Source: Bacteroidales bacterium
GTDB taxonomy: Bacteria > Bacteroidota > Bacteroidia > Bacteroidales > ML635J-15
Length of the DNA stretch: 49,451 nt
Assembly (NCBI GenBank): GCA_016937855.1
Contig: JAFGVU010000015.1
Span: 1 to 49,451 of the forward strand
Reading direction: 5' to 3'
Shown here: in pieces, positions 37,547-47,114 of the stretch
Position numbering within the stretch: the first letter of the stretch is position 1
Layout of the letters: the number at the start of each line of letters is the position of its first letter
Made by a program: the position numbers and the translations under genes
The notes under the pieces: generated by a model
What the model was told of the DNA's origin: nothing
The model's input: the letters and a program-made list of their open reading frames with translations, nothing else
Databases searched by the model: none

Positions 37547-40120
37547 TTATCTTGTTTGTTTATTCTTCTTAATCTTCTTATATTCCAAAAATATCCCACC
37601 TAACAATAACAAGAAGTAGATCGCAGAGGCTGCATACGATATTGCAACTCCAGTGTAATAGCTGTCGGGTTCAAAGCTAAACTTGATTGTGTGTTTACCT
37701 GCAGGCACTCTCATGGCTCTTAATACATAATTCGCTCTAAAGTGTTCAACTTCTTTACCGTCAACAGTTACTACCCATCCATGTGGATAATAGATTTCGG
37801 AGAATATGGCTAGCTGTTCGCTGCTTGCATTTGATTCATAAACAACATAATCGGGAGCAACTTCGGTAAGCGTAATATTTGCTGTAGAATCAGATGTTGG
37901 GTTTAACCCTTTTACCATTTCTGCATATTTGTTATTTATTATCGCTTTGTTTGCAGGATCGATAGTTTTTAGTTTAATAATTTCGTCATCTGCTGTTTCA
38001 ACCAACTCAAATTCATCTACAAACCAAGCGTCTCCATAATTATGATTGTTTACCAATGGAGGATATTGTGGACTGTAAATAAAATACTTAGCATTTAGCA
38101 TATTGAGAATAGGCGTTTTTGCTTCTTGATCATATAGCTCCTGAACTTGTTTTTCGTCAAATCCATTCTGAAAGCCAACATTAACTAGGTAGTTTACTGC
38201 TTGCATTTCGCGCCACATAATCGAATCGTGAAGTTCTTGATATCTGCGAATTTTTGCTCCACTGTATCCACCAATCGATTTGTGGTAAAACGAAGTGCTT
38301 CCATCATTAAATGTACTAACAGCTAAATTGCAAACGCGGTAATGTGGATCACTGTCGCTAAGGATAATATTGTCGGCATTTGACTTTTCGTAAGGGATTT
38401 CGAATTTTCGCTTTGCGACAAAATTATCATCATTAAGGTAACGCCGGTTTACAGACCACATATCTCCTAAAACAATTACAGCCATTGCAATTACGGCGAT
38501 GTTAGGGTTTAGTTTTTTTCGTATTACCAAATAAACAACACCTGCTCCCAAAATAATAAAGATTAATGAACGCGTTGCATCTTTACGCACCATAGATGCC
38601 CTGTCTTCGTAAACTGCGTTAATAAAATCATTTTTAAAATCTTCTTTTGCTTGTGCATATTGAGGATCGTCGGGAAAAGCTCCGGCAAGATAATTTGCCA
38701 TTTCTACTTCGCTCTGACCTTCTCCACTAATGCCGGTAACTGTTGGAGCTACAATAAAAATCATTGTGATTAATCCGGTAGTGCCCAGTGCAATGTAGAA
38801 GTAATTCATTAACTTGCTTTTCTCGATTTTTTCTTTAAAAATTTGGACTAAACCTAAAATCCCTAAAAGAGGGATACTAAATTCGGCTAAAACAAGAATC
38901 ATAGAAACTGTACGGAACTTATTGTACCCCGGAAAATAATCGAGGAAGAAGTGAGTAACAAAATCTAAATTTTTACCCCACGAAAGCACTATTGATACTA
39001 TTGTTACAGTAAGCAAGAACCATTTGATTTTGCCTTTAACAACCATAAGCCCTAATACAAACAAAAACATAATAAAAGCACCGATATATACAGGACCACT
39101 TGTAAATGGTTGGTCGCCAAAGTAAGTTGGCATGTTTTTCATAATATCTTTTGCTGTTTGCTGTCCAAATATTGGAGCAATAACATCGTACGAAGCAGCC
39201 TCTTCGCTTAATTCGCTTTGCGAGGCACCTCCTTTAGCATTAGGAATTAGCAATGTAAATGTCTCGTCTATCCCATAACTCCAGGCTGTTGCATAAGACT
39301 TGTCCAAACCACTTGTTCGGTCGCCCGCTGCTGAAGATAATTCCGATTTACCCCGAATAGAGTATTCAATATATTCCTGTGTAGTTAAAATAAATGCTGC
39401 ATTAATCCCAATTGCTAGAATTAAACCAATTGTCAATATCCCTGTAGTTTTTGCAAATCGAAGGATATATTTTTCCCTTAAAGCAGAATAAAGCTCAAAT
39501 ATTCCGTAAATTAAAATCATTAAACCAGTGTAATAGGTTATCTGAACATGATTGCTAAGAATTTGTAAGGCCATAAAAAACGTCATTAGCAACATGCCCG
39601 CCCACGGTCGTTTTTGGTCAAAAGCAAGATAAATACCTGCAAAAATTGGTGCCATAAAACCAATAGCTATGGCTTTTGTAAAATGTCCGGCCGCGATAAT
39701 GATAAAGAAATACGAGGATAAAGCAAATGCTAAGGCGCCGAGCATCGATATCCATGGATTGACTTTAAAAGCGCAAAGCAAAATATAAAAACCCAGAAGG
39801 TACCAAAATATCAAACTAAATGGAACAGAATCACCAAAAATAAGGGTCATATAAATATTGAAAAAGATATTTTCTTTTTTTGCTGTAGTAATTGCATAGT
39901 CGGGCATTCCGGAAAACATGGAGTTGTTCCAAAAAACTAAACGATCATTCTCTTTTTCGTAGTCTGTATTTGCTTTCGATACTGCTGTGTAAACATTATA
40001 ATCATGGGTTGCAAGCTTTTTGTTTTCAAGTAAAGGCTTGCTGTAAATAATCGAAATTAACATGAATAATAATACAGCTATCGCATGGGGAGTCCACTTC
40101 TTGAATAATTCTTTGTTCAT
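37547..40120 (-). CDS. YfhO-family membrane protein
   Basis: The 857-aa protein has about 13 transmembrane helices with a GT-C-like arrangement: a first helix, a long loop with the acidic H-D-Y and W-N-N-S-M-F-S-G-M-P patterns (about 40-75), many helices, then a large soluble region (about 560-820), one last helix and a basic tail. This is the YfhO / DUF6044-like pattern of Bacteroidota, linked in Firmicutes to lipoteichoic acid glycosylation; in Bacteroidota the acceptor is unknown. It stands alone, divergent from the porin gene. The soluble part contains the family's W-V-V-x-V-D-G-K-E motif. Confidence 0.85.
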   Translation of the reverse strand: MNKELFKKWTPHAIAVLLFMLISIIYSKPLLENKKLATHDYNVYTAVSKANTDYEKENDRLVFWNNSMFSGMPDYAITTAKKENIFFNIYMTLIFGDSVPFSLIFWYLLGFYILLCAFKVNPWISMLGALAFALSSYFFIIIAAGHFTKAIAIGFMAPIFAGIYLAFDQKRPWAGMLLMTFFMALQILSNHVQITYYTGLMILIYGIFELYSALREKYILRFAKTTGILTIGLILAIGINAAFILTTQEYIEYSIRGKSELSSAAGDRTSGLDKSYATAWSYGIDETFTLLIPNAKGGASQSELSEEAASYDVIAPIFGQQTAKDIMKNMPTYFGDQPFTSGPVYIGAFIMFLFVLGLMVVKGKIKWFLLTVTIVSIVLSWGKNLDFVTHFFLDYFPGYNKFRTVSMILVLAEFSIPLLGILGLVQIFKEKIEKSKLMNYFYIALGTTGLITMIFIVAPTVTGISGEGQSEVEMANYLAGAFPDDPQYAQAKEDFKNDFINAVYEDRASMVRKDATRSLIFIILGAGVVYLVIRKKLNPNIAVIAMAVIVLGDMWSVNRRYLNDDNFVAKRKFEIPYEKSNADNIILSDSDPHYRVCNLAVSTFNDGSTSFYHKSIGGYSGAKIRRYQELHDSIMWREMQAVNYLVNVGFQNGFDEKQVQELYDQEAKTPILNMLNAKYFIYSPQYPPLVNNHNYGDAWFVDEFELVETADDEIIKLKTIDPANKAIINNKYAEMVKGLNPTSDSTANITLTEVAPDYVVYESNASSEQLAIFSEIYYPHGWVVTVDGKEVEHFRANYVLRAMRVPAGKHTIKFSFEPDSYYTGVAISYAASAIYFLLLLGGIFLEYKKIKKNKQTR

Positions 40121-40239
40121 AATCTAAGATATTTTAAAATTTAAAATTTAAAATTACGTTGTAAAAATAGTAACAAAAAGCAGAAAAACACAAAATATCA
40201 AAGAAATACTTATTTATGGATAATTTAATTTTTTGTTTT

Positions 40240-40247
40240 TATCTTTA
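40240..40247 (+). promoter_or_regulatory. -7-like box of the porin gene
   Basis: TATCTTTA is a near match to TAnnTTTG, 5 nt before a GTG. It lies inside the longer ATG-started frame and so favours the GTG start; the leader would be almost absent. Confidence 0.35.
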
Positions 40248-40251
40248 CAAC

Positions 40252-42108
40252 GTGAAAAAAATTGTTTTAATAGCACTTTTAGGATGTCTGTCTTTTAACC
40301 TTATGTCGCAGCACGAGGGGATAGAGAGGCACTTTAAATCCTATAAAATTTATTTAAAAGAAAGTGAAGATAATTTTTATATTGAAGATACTCTTTTGGA
40401 TGAATTTCACAACTTTTATGCTCAGCAAAAGATTTCATATAATACTTTAGGTTGGATGAACCCGGGACAACCATTTAAAACTGCTGTTTTTTCAGAGCAG
40501 CCTGCAAAGCATCCTTTTTGGTTTTTTAGTAACTATGACGGCTTTATTTTAAATCATGATGATATAATTTATTTTGATACTCAAAAGCCATTTACATTAT
40601 TCAATTTTACCGGTGGTGCAAATGAGTATGAGCAGGTAAAATTCTTGCACACTCAAAACATCAACCCGAGTTTGAGCTTCGCCTTCGATTACAATATTAC
40701 CAACTCGACAGGACACTACCAATTTCTTAAAACAAAAATAAATGCTCTCAGCCTGGCAACAGCATATACAAAGCATAAATATCAATCGCATTTTAATTTT
40801 GTGTTTAATAAAATTAATAATAACGAAAATGGCGGTTTAGAGGATATGGCGGTTTACGAATCGTCAGATTATCCGGCTAACGCTTATGCAACAAATCTTA
40901 CAAACGCAAACAATACCATTTCGCAGCTTGGCATTCAGTATAATCAGGAATATCGTTTTGGAACAACCACTACAGATACGATTATTTATAAATCAGATAC
41001 TGCAATTAATGTAAATGTAAATAGTAATTTTTCGATTATACATGATCTAAAAGTTGATAGGTTTTACAGAATATATCAGGATATACCATCTGCTTTTTAT
41101 TCCAATATTTTTAAAACTGATACTCTTACATTCGACTCTGTTGCTTATAAAACTATTGATAATAAGTTTTTGTTAAACTTTAATTTGACAGGTAAAGGGA
41201 AGCTTAATAATTTACACTTAATGGCCGGAATTACAAATTATTTGTATAATTACCATTTCCCTGATTCAGTAAAAGCGAAAACATATTTGTCTAATTATGT
41301 AACAGGATTGTTTAGTTTCAAGACAAATAATTCAAGTTTTAATAGTGAATTAAATTATTGCTTTGTTGGTGCAGATGCTTTTGATATGAATATGTCGGTT
41401 GGATATTCGCAAAGGATTTCTAAAAAAATTGCTTTCGATTCGTACTTTAATTATTCGCTGGAAAACCCTGCAATATTTTTCTATAATTATAATTCAAACC
41501 ATTTTAGATGGGATATTGATGCGGCAAAGGTTTTATCCACCTCTACAGGTATTGATTTTAGATTGGACAGCCTAAAACTTAATTTTGGCGTCAATTTTAA
41601 CTTTTTGCAAAACTATTTTGTTTTTAATGAGTTTGCAATGCCTGTTCAAGTGGCAAAGGCAAATATTATTGCCGACGCGTTTGTGGCAAAGCAATTTGAT
41701 TTTGGTAAGTTTCATTGGTTTGTGAAGTTTACTTATCAGTATATAAGCGATGAGCAAAAAGTTCCTTTGCCCGAATTTGTTGGATATTCGAATTTCTATT
41801 ATAAGAAATGGATTTTTCATAATGCAATGCAGCTACAATTAGGATTTGATGTGAAATATCATAGTGGTTTTTATGGCTACGCCTATATGCCTGCAATTGG
41901 AGCATTTTATTTGCAAGATGTTAAAGAAACCGGAAATTACCCAAATGCAGCAGTGTACGCCGGTGTAAAAATTAAAAGACTTAGAGGTTTTGTTAAAGCA
42001 GGGAATATCAATAGTATGGTGATGCCAAAAAATTATTATTTACTTTATGGCATTCCCGATAATCCATTTTCTATTAATTTTGGGATTTCGTGGGAATTTT
42101 ACGACTAA
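40252..42108 (+). CDS. Putative porin (Porin_10-like outer membrane protein)
   Basis: With the GTG start the protein has 618 aa and begins with a normal signal peptide (MKKIVLIALLGCLSF...SQ). The ATG at 40216 would place a dozen odd residues before it and overlaps a promoter-like box, so the GTG is preferred. The mature part has alternating-residue strands throughout and ends NPFSINFGISWEFYD, as expected for a barrel. The pattern matches the Bacteroidota 'putative porin' family, thought to form outer membrane channels. It is followed after 91 bp by an MltF-like gene. Confidence 0.8.
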   Translation: MKKIVLIALLGCLSFNLMSQHEGIERHFKSYKIYLKESEDNFYIEDTLLDEFHNFYAQQKISYNTLGWMNPGQPFKTAVFSEQPAKHPFWFFSNYDGFILNHDDIIYFDTQKPFTLFNFTGGANEYEQVKFLHTQNINPSLSFAFDYNITNSTGHYQFLKTKINALSLATAYTKHKYQSHFNFVFNKINNNENGGLEDMAVYESSDYPANAYATNLTNANNTISQLGIQYNQEYRFGTTTTDTIIYKSDTAINVNVNSNFSIIHDLKVDRFYRIYQDIPSAFYSNIFKTDTLTFDSVAYKTIDNKFLLNFNLTGKGKLNNLHLMAGITNYLYNYHFPDSVKAKTYLSNYVTGLFSFKTNNSSFNSELNYCFVGADAFDMNMSVGYSQRISKKIAFDSYFNYSLENPAIFFYNYNSNHFRWDIDAAKVLSTSTGIDFRLDSLKLNFGVNFNFLQNYFVFNEFAMPVQVAKANIIADAFVAKQFDFGKFHWFVKFTYQYISDEQKVPLPEFVGYSNFYYKKWIFHNAMQLQLGFDVKYHSGFYGYAYMPAIGAFYLQDVKETGNYPNAAVYAGVKIKRLRGFVKAGNINSMVMPKNYYLLYGIPDNPFSINFGISWEFYD

Positions 42109-42199
42109 ATCGGATTGCAGATTCTACTATTTTATGGTAGCAGATCGAAGTTTATAAAAATTTTTAGTATCTTGTGCTCAGGAATATCGCAAATTTTTA

Positions 42200-43630
42200 A
42201 TGAAAAGCTTTAAAAAACTCACAATCATTATCATTACAGTAATTTCATTATTGTTCATCTTTTTGCTATTTCACTTTTTAACAAATCAGAAAGAGGCTAT
42301 AGTTGAAAAAAGAGATTACAAAGAGATTGTTGCCTCAGATACAATAGTGGCCGTTCTTAGTACAAATCCCATCGATTATTTTATCTATCATGGTCGTCCT
42401 ATGGGATTTCAACTCGAGATATTACAACACTTTGCCGAGGATCATAATCTGGTTTTGAAGGTTATTGTCGAGAACGATTTATACAAAGGCATGGAGTTGT
42501 TGATGAGTCGTAAATGCGATATTCTTGCACAAAGTCTAGTCGTAAATACCGAAAGAGACCTTATTCACGAATTTAGCATTCCGGTTCGACAAACAAAGCA
42601 AGTTTTGGTTCAGAGAAAACCCGACTCTTTTTATTTGCTGACTAATAAACAGATTGAAGATTCTCTTATCAGAAGTCCCGAAGGTTTAAAAGGTAAGACT
42701 TTGTACACATTTAAAGGGAGTGTAAATCTGCAAAGTTCACAAAGCTTGTCTATGGATATTGCTGATAACTTTTTTATTGAGGAGATAGATAGCATATCGG
42801 TAGAACAAATAATATATTATGTTTCAAAGGGAGTTTTCGATTATGCTGTTTGTGATGAAAGTATGGCTAAAATAGCTCAAGCCTACTATCCAAATATTGA
42901 TATTAAAACCGATTTAAGCTTAGCTCAGAACATTGCTTGGGGAATACGACCCGAATCGACAGTTTTACTCGACACTGTTAATGCTTGGCTCGAACGATTT
43001 GTCAAATCCCCCGAATATGAAAAGTATAGTTTAAGGTATTTTAACAACAACAGAATTTTAGTTGATATTAACAGTGAATTTTATTCCGGGAATGAGGGTA
43101 AAATAAGCAATTATGACGATATTATTAAAAAGTATAGTCATATTCCTGGCTGGGATTGGCGCTTAATGGCTTCTTTGATTTATGAAGAATCGCGATTTAA
43201 TGAGTCGATTGTTAGTTGGGCAGGAGCTTATGGCTTAATGCAGTTGATGCCATTTATTTACTCAAAGTTTGCTCCCGATTCGGTTAGTGGTGTCGAAGCT
43301 CATATTGCTGCAGGAGCAAATTACATCAATTTTTTATATACAAAGATCCCCGAAAATGTTCAAGACTCAGCAACTGCCGTAAAAATGCTTCTGGCAGGTT
43401 ATAATGTCGGATTTGGGCATGTTGAGGATGCAATTAGACTGGCAGAAAAATATAATGAAAATTCTGCATCCTGGGATGTAATCTCATTTTACATGTCAAA
43501 CCTCTCAAATCCAAAATATTTTAACGATACATGCGTTAAACATGGCTATATCTCCGGTATTTATGCAGTAAACTTTGCAAATAGTATCGCCGAAAGATAC
43601 GAGCACTATAAAAATGTGATTCCGGAGTAA
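42200..43630 (+). CDS. mltF: Lytic transglycosylase MltF-like (SBP_3 + SLT)
   Basis: The 476-aa protein has one N-terminal membrane anchor (about 7-27), a periplasmic solute-binding type 3 domain (about 45-285, VLSTNPIDYFIYHGRPMG) and a C-terminal SLT domain (about 310-470). The catalytic Glu is residue 330 (YEESRF), with GAYGLMQLMP and AGYNVGFGH motifs following. MltF enzymes cut peptidoglycan, and the binding domain regulates the cut in response to muropeptides. Architecture and length are standard. It has no lipobox, so it is anchored by a helix. Confidence 0.9.
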   Translation: MKSFKKLTIIIITVISLLFIFLLFHFLTNQKEAIVEKRDYKEIVASDTIVAVLSTNPIDYFIYHGRPMGFQLEILQHFAEDHNLVLKVIVENDLYKGMELLMSRKCDILAQSLVVNTERDLIHEFSIPVRQTKQVLVQRKPDSFYLLTNKQIEDSLIRSPEGLKGKTLYTFKGSVNLQSSQSLSMDIADNFFIEEIDSISVEQIIYYVSKGVFDYAVCDESMAKIAQAYYPNIDIKTDLSLAQNIAWGIRPESTVLLDTVNAWLERFVKSPEYEKYSLRYFNNNRILVDINSEFYSGNEGKISNYDDIIKKYSHIPGWDWRLMASLIYEESRFNESIVSWAGAYGLMQLMPFIYSKFAPDSVSGVEAHIAAGANYINFLYTKIPENVQDSATAVKMLLAGYNVGFGHVEDAIRLAEKYNENSASWDVISFYMSNLSNPKYFNDTCVKHGYISGIYAVNFANSIAERYEHYKNVIPE

Positions 43631-43644
43631 TGTTGGCAGGAGTC

Positions 43645-43814
43645 GGTGGCTTCGAGACGATTCTCGTGCCTCGAATCCCTCAGCCACCTTATATAATAGT
43701 TCCCTGTTGACAGATTGTTCGAGACGATTCTCGTACCTCGAATCCCTCAGCCACCTTATATAATAGTTCCCTGTTGACAGATTGTTCGAGACGATTCTCG
43801 TACCTCGAATCCTA
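43645..43814. repeat. Tandem 67-bp repeat with nested hairpins (REP-like)
   Basis: Two full units (43651-43717 and 43718-43784) and a 28-bp third start (43785-43812) have an exact 67-bp period. Each begins TTCGAGACGATTCTCG and contains a hairpin TTCGAG-ACGA-TTC-TCGT-nn-CTCGAA. The first unit is closed further by GGTGGCT (43645-43651) pairing with AGCCACC (43682-43688). The units differ at one visible base. Confidence 0.85.
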
Positions 43815-43825
43815 CTTTGTTTTCC

Positions 43826-43897
43826 CTCAGTACGGCGCTCAGCCACCTTAGATTGCTAATGTAAGGTGACTGAGGGATTTCGATTTTTCATCGAAAT
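43826..43897. repeat. Two further hairpins of the REP-like patch
   Basis: CACCTTA (43844-43850) pairs with TAAGGTG (43862-43868), extended by CTCAG (43838-43842) with CTGAG (43870-43874). Next, ATTTCGAT (43877-43884) pairs perfectly with ATCGAAAT (43890-43897). They lie between converging mltF and coaD and may act as a terminator. Confidence 0.7.
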
Positions 43898-43911
43898 TGT
43901 CTCGAAGGCAC

Positions 43912-43983
43912 CAATCAACCAATCAACCAATCAACCGATCAACTGATTAACTGATAAACTGATTAACCGATAAACCGATAAAC
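43912..43983. repeat. 8-bp imperfect tandem repeat, nine units
   Basis: Nine 8-bp units drift in steps from CAATCAAC (three copies) through CGATCAAC, TGATTAAC and TGATAAAC to CGATAAAC (last two). The tract ends 4 bp before the coaD stop codon. Confidence 0.9.
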
Positions 43984-43987
43984 CGTT

Positions 43988-44461
43988 CTACTCCAAATCC
44001 CTTCTACTAATTCCTTCTGGTAAAAACTGAGTTAAATCGCCATTATTTTTAAAAACATCGCGTACAATACTGCTGGAAATAAATGTGTGTTCCGGTTTTG
44101 TAAGAATAAAAACAGTTTCGATTTCATCGTTAAGCAACTTGTTGGTTTGTCCAATGGCTCTTTCAAATTCGAAATCGGCCGATGTTCGTAAACCTCGAAG
44201 AATAAAACCACAATTGTTCTTTTTTGCAAACTCAACTGTTAGACCACTATAGGAGACCACTTCAATTTTAGGGTTTGCTGCAAAAACCTTTTTAATTATT
44301 GCAATTCTTTTATCGAGATTAAGCAAGGTCGTCTTAGAAATATTATCTCCAACCGCGATTATTATCTTGTCGAACAGTGGCAATGCTCTTTCGACAACCG
44401 ATTTATGCCCTGCTGTAAATGGGTCGAATGATCCCGGAAATATTGCGGATTTGTTTGTCAT
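43988..44461 (-). CDS. coaD: Phosphopantetheine adenylyltransferase
   Basis: The 157-aa enzyme makes dephospho-CoA from 4'-phosphopantetheine and ATP. It begins [19 protein letters not shown], with the nucleotidyltransferase (T/H)xGH motif at residues 16-19, and has the late ISSSIVRD motif. Length matches the family. A longer frame from 44512 is rejected because it lies inside glnS and precedes the conserved first strand. The ATG overlaps the glnS TGA (ATGA), so translation is coupled to glnS. Confidence 0.96.
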   Translation of the reverse strand: MTNKSAIFPGSFDPFTAGHKSVVERALPLFDKIIIAVGDNISKTTLLNLDKRIAIIKKVFAANPKIEVVSYSGLTVEFAKKNNCGFILRGLRTSADFEFERAIGQTNKLLNDEIETVFILTKPEHTFISSSIVRDVFKNNGDLTQFLPEGISRRDLE

Positions 44462-46131
44462 TTTCCTGCTATTTTTGACCATGAATCTTTTAATCCTACG
44501 GTTCTGTTCCAAACTTGTTTGTCTGAATTGGAGTCTTTGTCAACACAGAAATATCCTTTGCGTTCGAATTGCACTGTTGTTCCGACAGCTGCATCGGCAA
44601 GATTGTTTTCGATTTTTGCAGTAATAATTTGCAAAGAATCAGGATTTAAATAGTCTAAATATGTTTCGTTTTCGTCCAAATCATCTGGATTTTCTTTAAG
44701 AAAAAGTCTGTCGTAAAGTCTTACTTCTGCATCGACGCAAGTTTTTGAGTCAACCCAGTGTATTGTTCCTTTAACTTTTCGTCCGTCGGGCGATTGTCCC
44801 CCACGGCTTTCGGGATCGTATGTGCAGTGTAATTCGGTAATATTGCCATCAGCGTCTTTTATTATGTTTTCGCATTTAATAAAATATGCGTATCTCAATC
44901 GAACTTCGCCTCCTGGTTTTAATCTGAAAAACTTGTTTGGAGCATCTTCCATAAAGTCGTCACGCTCTATGTAAATTGTATTGCTAAAACTAACTTTACG
45001 CGTTCCTGCTGTTTCGTCTTCGGGATTATTTTTAGCATCAAATTCTTCTGTTTTGTCTTCGGGGTAATTTGTAATCACCACTTTTAGCGGATCGAGTACA
45101 CCCATATAACGATTAGCTTTTTTGTTGAGGTCTTCGCGAATCATATACTCTAGCAATCCGACATCAATCATGTTTTCGCGTTTTGCAACCCCAATTCTTT
45201 CGGCAAAATTGCGAATAGACTCTGGAGTGTATCCTCTGCGACGTAAACCACTAACCGTTGGCATTCTTGGATCGTCCCATCCACTAACGTATTTGTTTGT
45301 AACAAGATCGAGTAGTTTTCTCTTGCTCATTACTGTATAGGTCAAGTTTAATCTTGCGAATTCTATTTGTCGTGGTCTTTTGCCTGTAGTGTCAATTTGA
45401 TCTAAAAACCAGTCGTACAACGGACGGTGAACTTCAAACTCTAATGTGCAAATAGAGTGAGTAATTCCTTCGATATAATCGCTTTGTCCGTGAGCGTAAT
45501 CGTACATTGGATAAATGCACCACTTGTCACCTGTACGATGATGGTGTTTTTTCATAATTCTGTACATAATAGGATCGCGCATGTGCATATTTGGCGAATT
45601 CATGTCGATTTTTGCACGCAATACCATTGAGCCTTCGTCGTGTTTGCCTTCTTTCATTTCGGCAAAAAGCTTTAAACTTTCCTCAATAGGTCGGTTTCTA
45701 AACGGGCTTTCGATTCCATTTGTAGTGGGGTTTGTCCTTTGCTCGCTAATTTTATCGGGCGACTGCTCATCAACATAGGCTTTGCCTTGTTCAATCAGCA
45801 TCACTGCCCAATCGTATAGTTGATCAAAATAATCAGAAGCGTAATAAAGATTGTCCCAGTCAAATCCTAACCACTTTACATCTTCCATTATCGATTCAAC
45901 ATATTCTGTCTCTTCTTTTGATGGGTTTGTGTCGTCGAATCGGAGGTTTGTTTTGCCTTTAAAGGTTTCTTTTAAACCAAAGTTTAAGCAAATCGACTTT
46001 GCATGTCCAATATGTAAATATCCGTTTGGCTCCGGTGGAAAACGTGTAATAATTTTCTCATGTTTGCCGGTTTCCAAGTCATTAGTGATTATCTGTTCGA
46101 TAAAATTCAGAGATTCTTTTTTTTCTTCCAT
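44458..46131 (-). CDS. glnS: Glutaminyl-tRNA synthetase
   Basis: The 557-aa class I synthetase charges tRNA-Gln directly. [17 protein letters not shown] holds the HIGH motif (40-43); the KMSKS equivalent is VMSKRKLL near residue 270. [17 protein letters not shown] and the C-terminal anticodon-binding beta barrels are present, and the length matches E. coli GlnRS. An in-frame ATG at 46182 would add 17 residues, but a TATATTTG box falls inside, so the ATG at 46131 is chosen. coaD overlaps the stop. Confidence 0.96.
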   Translation of the reverse strand: MEEKKESLNFIEQIITNDLETGKHEKIITRFPPEPNGYLHIGHAKSICLNFGLKETFKGKTNLRFDDTNPSKEETEYVESIMEDVKWLGFDWDNLYYASDYFDQLYDWAVMLIEQGKAYVDEQSPDKISEQRTNPTTNGIESPFRNRPIEESLKLFAEMKEGKHDEGSMVLRAKIDMNSPNMHMRDPIMYRIMKKHHHRTGDKWCIYPMYDYAHGQSDYIEGITHSICTLEFEVHRPLYDWFLDQIDTTGKRPRQIEFARLNLTYTVMSKRKLLDLVTNKYVSGWDDPRMPTVSGLRRRGYTPESIRNFAERIGVAKRENMIDVGLLEYMIREDLNKKANRYMGVLDPLKVVITNYPEDKTEEFDAKNNPEDETAGTRKVSFSNTIYIERDDFMEDAPNKFFRLKPGGEVRLRYAYFIKCENIIKDADGNITELHCTYDPESRGGQSPDGRKVKGTIHWVDSKTCVDAEVRLYDRLFLKENPDDLDENETYLDYLNPDSLQIITAKIENNLADAAVGTTVQFERKGYFCVDKDSNSDKQVWNRTVGLKDSWSKIAGK

Positions 46132-46152
46132 TTTTTTCGATTTTTCTAACTG

Positions 46153-46160
46153 CAAATATA
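46153..46160 (-). promoter_or_regulatory. -7 box of glnS-coaD
   Basis: TATATTTG is an exact match to TAnnTTTG, 22 nt before the chosen glnS ATG. Confidence 0.5.
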
Positions 46161-46198
46161 AGTCTAAATTTTTATGATGCAATTTGTTTTTATCTGCT

Positions 46199-46942
46199 TT
46201 AGCTAAAATGCTTAAGGAACTCTTGTTTATATGCTGCAGATATGTAAACTTCTTTTTTGTCCTTTAAAATAACATAACCACCCATACTTTTATGATATGA
46301 TTGAACAAAATTGAGATTTATAATATGCGATTTGTGTACTCGAATAAATGGATAGGGGAGTATTTCTGAGTAGTGTTTAAGGAATCTGCACGCCATTTTT
46401 TTTGTACCATCAATAAGAAAAATGTCTGTAAAATTACCATTGCCTTGTAGTCTGATAATTTCTTCCATTTTTATTAACTCAAAACCTTCCAGAGTTGGAA
46501 CAACTACTTGTCGTTTTTCAGTTTCTTTTTCTTTATAGTTCTCAAGCACAATGCGATTTCGGTTAAAACTATCATTCTTAATGATGTTTTCGTGTGCTTT
46601 ATTTACCGCAACTATCAGTTCTTCGATATTGACAGGCTTAAGTATGTAGTATGCAGCTGATTGATTTAAAGCTTTTATTGAGTACTCCGAGAATGCTGTT
46701 ACAAAAATTGTCTCAAAGTTTTTATCTGCAACTGCGTCTAAAATGTCAAATGCGTTTCCAAAAGGTAACTCTACATCAAGAAAAACAAGCTGAGGCTCCA
46801 AACTTTTGATTTTTTCTATAGCTTGTTTTGCGTCAGATGCTTCGCCAATAATCTCAACCTGAGGACAATATTTTGTGAGGTAAGATTTTAGAACTTCTCT
46901 CGCCGAAATTTCATCTTCTACTATTAGGCTTTTAATTTTCAT
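46199..46942 (-). CDS. LytTR-family response regulator
   Basis: The 247-aa protein has an N-terminal receiver domain with the acidic pair ED (9-10), the phospho-acceptor Asp56 (VFLDVELP) and the Lys of ILKPVN (about 103), then a LytTR DNA-binding domain (about 145-247) with [10 protein letters not shown]. It is complete and should bind DNA after phosphorylation. The usual partner, a LytS-type or 7TM histidine kinase, is not adjacent, so it is an orphan here. It lies 68 bp upstream of glnS, with its own stop. Confidence 0.93.
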   Translation of the reverse strand: MKIKSLIVEDEISAREVLKSYLTKYCPQVEIIGEASDAKQAIEKIKSLEPQLVFLDVELPFGNAFDILDAVADKNFETIFVTAFSEYSIKALNQSAAYYILKPVNIEELIVAVNKAHENIIKNDSFNRNRIVLENYKEKETEKRQVVVPTLEGFELIKMEEIIRLQGNGNFTDIFLIDGTKKMACRFLKHYSEILPYPFIRVHKSHIINLNFVQSYHKSMGGYVILKDKKEVYISAAYKQEFLKHFS

Positions 46943-47114
46943 AAAAATTAGTTTCAGAAGTTTTTATCAAATCTAACAATTTTTATTGTTAAAACCAATT
47001 TTATAGTCCAACTATTTATTGAGTTTGACAATTGCTTTAAATCATGTTAAATTTAAATTATCAGATCTTCCTTCTCTTAAATTTTTATCGGACAACAATG
47101 TTCAAAATATATCA

